Positions 6,553-7,776 of a DNA stretch of 7,776 nt are shown one piece after another. The notes under the pieces were generated by a model that saw nothing but the letters and a program-made list of their open reading frames with translations, was not told where the DNA came from and made no database searches. Source of the stretch: Firmicutes bacterium UBA5499 (GTDB lineage: Bacteria; Bacillota; DTU084). The stretch is taken from positions 6,471 to 14,246 of the forward strand of contig DIPB01000164.1 of NCBI GenBank assembly GCA_002426275.1. The letters run 5' to 3'. Position 1 is the stretch's first letter, and every line of letters starts with the position of its first letter. The translations under genes were made by a program, and so were the position numbers.

Positions 6553-7030
6553 ACTGCTAACTTTGCCTCAGCTTCGTCAAAAGGTTGGCAAACTGAGAGC
6601 AACGGGCTTACGCATGGTATTCACTAACGGCTGCTTTGATCTGCTGCACTGGGGACATTTGCGTTACCTCCAGACGGCGAGCGGCTTGGGAGATTATCTG
6701 GTGGTGGGGCTCAACAGTGATTCTTCAGTGGAATTATTGAAAGGCGAGACCAGGCCGTTGTTCGCGCAAGAGCACAGAGCAGAACTCCTAGCGGCTTTGA
6801 CGTGCGTGGATTATGTCACTATCTTCTCCGAACCTACGGCCCGGGAATTAGTGGCAGTTCTTAAGCCAGAGGTATATGTGAAAGGTGGAGACTATGCGGA
6901 TCCAAAGCTTCTGCCTGAAGCAGAGGAGGTCTTGAAGTATGGAGGAGAGATCAGGCTCATGCCTCACGCAGAAGGGATCTCAACGAGTATTCTGATTTCC
7001 GCCATTTCCCAAGGAAAGGGAAGATTATAA
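6533..7030 (+). CDS. rfaE2: RfaE2/HldE C-terminal-type heptose-1-phosphate adenylyltransferase (stand-alone)
   Basis: A 165-residue nucleotidyltransferase of the cytidylyltransferase-like HIGH superfamily. It closely resembles the adenylyltransferase half of HldE/RfaE, which converts D-glycero-beta-D-manno-heptose 1-phosphate plus ATP to ADP-heptose and pyrophosphate. Visible motifs are TNGCFDLLHWGH (31-42) with H39-x-G-H42, GLNSDSSV (59-66), the KGETRP segment (70-75), SEPTARELVAVLKPEVYVKGGDY (99-121) and GISTSI (148-153), corresponding to the family's STTxI end motif. The length matches single-domain RfaE2; the sugar kinase half (RfaE1) is absent and no other heptose gene is in view. The gene overlaps prkC by 20 bases with its own Shine-Dalgarno sequence, so it is co-transcribed. 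The product would serve a heptose-containing surface glycan, but substrate identity is inferred: FAD synthetase, TagD and PanC-like relatives share the HIGH fold. It is the last gene before a terminator. Confidence 0.87.
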   Translation: MCPGSSKLLTLPQLRQKVGKLRATGLRMVFTNGCFDLLHWGHLRYLQTASGLGDYLVVGLNSDSSVELLKGETRPLFAQEHRAELLAALTCVDYVTIFSEPTARELVAVLKPEVYVKGGDYADPKLLPEAEEVLKYGGEIRLMPHAEGISTSILISAISQGKGRL

Positions 7031-7033
7031 CTG

Positions 7034-7070
7034 CTGACCGTCCGCTTATGGCGTGACGGTCAGAATTTTT
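7034..7070 (+). terminator. intrinsic (Rho-independent) terminator of the plus-strand operon
   Basis: CTGACCGTC (7034-7042) pairs exactly with GACGGTCAG (7055-7063). The stem can extend by CGC (7043-7045) with GCG (7051-7053), past one bulged T at 7054, leaving a TTATG loop. AATTTTT follows at 7064-7070, giving the U-tract for plus-strand transcription. The hairpin begins 3 bases after the adenylyltransferase stop. It overlaps the last codons and the stop of the minus-strand gene, whose TAA is read from TTA at 7046-7048 in the loop. In the minus direction the hairpin is followed by only a weak T content. Confidence 0.82.
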
Positions 7071-7776
7071 CTAGCGACTTCCGGATATGACGCGATGAAA
7101 CGCAGCTCACGGCTGGTGAGAGGCTTTTGGGTATGCACATTGGCGTATCTGACTAACTCTAAAATTTTCTCTGCCTCAGCATCGTTTTTAAACTCAATCT
7201 CCAATTTTTCATAGACATTGCGGAAACCTTTGATGCCGCTGTATTCGCCGGTTGTGATCATCCTTCCGGTATCAATGATCTCAGGGTCCCCCCGGCCCAG
7301 TTCTTCGTAGTCGAAGAGTTCGTAATTTCGGCGATCTTTCAGCGCCCCGTCCGCATGAATGCCTGATTCGTGCGCAAACGCATTGGCGCCAACTGCCACC
7401 TGGTTAATGGGGATCTCCACGCCAAAGGCGTAGGAAGCGTATTTTGCGATCTCCCAAGCTTTGGAAAGATTGATCTTTGAATCCAGTTGATAACGGCCTG
7501 CCAGACCGCTTGATTTGGTAATGGCCAAAATTATGGAGACCAAGTCGGCATTGCCCGCCCGCTCGCCCATGCCGTTGATGGTGGCGTTGATGTACGCGTC
7601 GACGCCGGCGTCGATTACGCCCTTAACCCCAGCCACGCTACAAGCCACAGCCATACCTAAATCATTGTGGCAGTGGAGTTCCACCGGGATTTTAATTGCC
7701 CGGGCCAGCTGGTTGAGACGCTCATAAATGGTAAAAGGGTCATCGTATCCTAAAGTATCGCAGTAACGGAATCGAT
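7046..7776 (-). CDS. homocitrate synthase / 2-isopropylmalate synthase-family enzyme (DRE-TIM metallolyase), 3' part only
   Basis: The C-terminal 242 codons of a gene that enters from the right edge; the frame is open to base 7776, so the N-terminal third and the acetyl-CoA active-site start are not seen. The family condenses acetyl-CoA with a 2-oxo acid. Visible hallmarks are RYCDTLGYDDPF near the edge, the metal-binding ELHCHNDLG motif (two His ligands), NATINGMGERAGNADL, and NAFAHESGIHADG. The protein ends soon after the TIM-barrel accessory region (VARKILTVTP) and lacks the long C-terminal leucine-feedback domain of LeuA. That favours homocitrate synthase (NifV/AksA-like); citramalate synthase or a related condensing enzyme remains possible. 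A GTG at 7684 reads like an internal Val, not a start, since conserved sequence continues upstream of it. It is convergent with the kinase operon, leaving 15 bases between coding ends, and appears functionally unrelated to it. Confidence 0.87.
   Translation of the reverse strand, partial: RFRYCDTLGYDDPFTIYERLNQLARAIKIPVELHCHNDLGMAVACSVAGVKGVIDAGVDAYINATINGMGERAGNADLVSIILAITKSSGLAGRYQLDSKINLSKAWEIAKYASYAFGVEIPINQVAVGANAFAHESGIHADGALKDRRNYELFDYEELGRGDPEIIDTGRMITTGEYSGIKGFRNVYEKLEIEFKNDAEAEKILELVRYANVHTQKPLTSRELRFIASYPEVARKILTVTP

Noticed and set aside
7515..7727. Plus-strand open frame opposite the homocitrate synthase-family gene
   Set aside because: Shadow of a gene with clear catalytic motifs on the other strand; its translation shows no domain.
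1..7776. A wholly novel system, mobile element, CRISPR array, RNA gene or repeat family
   Set aside because: Coding is nearly continuous with known families. I saw no terminal inverted repeats, transposase motifs, spaced direct repeats or tRNA/rRNA-like segments.

Overview
This window holds one tightly packed plus-strand gene cluster for Ser/Thr phospho-signalling and peptidoglycan synthesis, followed by a convergent minus-strand metabolic gene that runs off the right edge. Every gene belongs to a recognisable family. The genome type suggested is a Gram-positive-lineage bacterium, most likely a Firmicute of the Clostridia / Desulfotomaculum-like branch. The grounds are: rlmN directly upstream of a PP2C/PASTA-kinase module (a Firmicutes arrangement), Firmicutes-style GGAGG ribosome binding sites, and a homocitrate-synthase-type enzyme next door. 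The FHA-FHA-PP2C-SEDS-PBP-kinase order itself resembles the actinobacterial fhaA-fhaB-pstP-rodA-pbpA-pknB cluster. The taxonomic call is inference from gene content only.

Layout, left to right. 1-324: 3' end of rlmN (23S rRNA/tRNA m2A methyltransferase). 302-1015: FhaA-like protein (DUF3662 + FHA). 1018-1467: FhaB-like membrane-anchored FHA protein with a degenerate phosphothreonine-binding motif. 1479-2261: PP2C phosphatase (PrpC/Stp). 2262-3470: SEDS glycosyltransferase (FtsW/RodA/SpoVE). 3470-4867: class B penicillin-binding protein. 4879-6552: PASTA-domain Ser/Thr kinase (PrkC/PknB). 6533-7030: stand-alone RfaE2/HldE-C-type ADP-heptose adenylyltransferase. 7034-7070: intrinsic terminator. 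7046-7776 (minus): 3' part of a homocitrate synthase-family gene.

The plus-strand genes overlap or are separated by 0-11 bases, with no internal gap large enough for an obvious promoter, so they are probably one transcript. The logic is coherent. The kinase senses the wall through extracellular PASTA repeats, the PP2C enzyme reverses its phosphorylations, and the FHA proteins read phosphothreonine. The SEDS polymerase and its transpeptidase partner would be the output machinery for growth, division or sporulation wall synthesis. The least expected member is the heptose-phosphate adenylyltransferase at the operon end, in the place where many Firmicutes carry rsgA. No intergenic stretch exceeds about 15 bases. 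I found no RNA genes, mobile elements, CRISPR arrays or dispersed repeats. No wholly undescribed system is evident. The points worth a second look are subtle ones: motif substitutions, the heptose gene, and a terminator embedded in the opposing gene.
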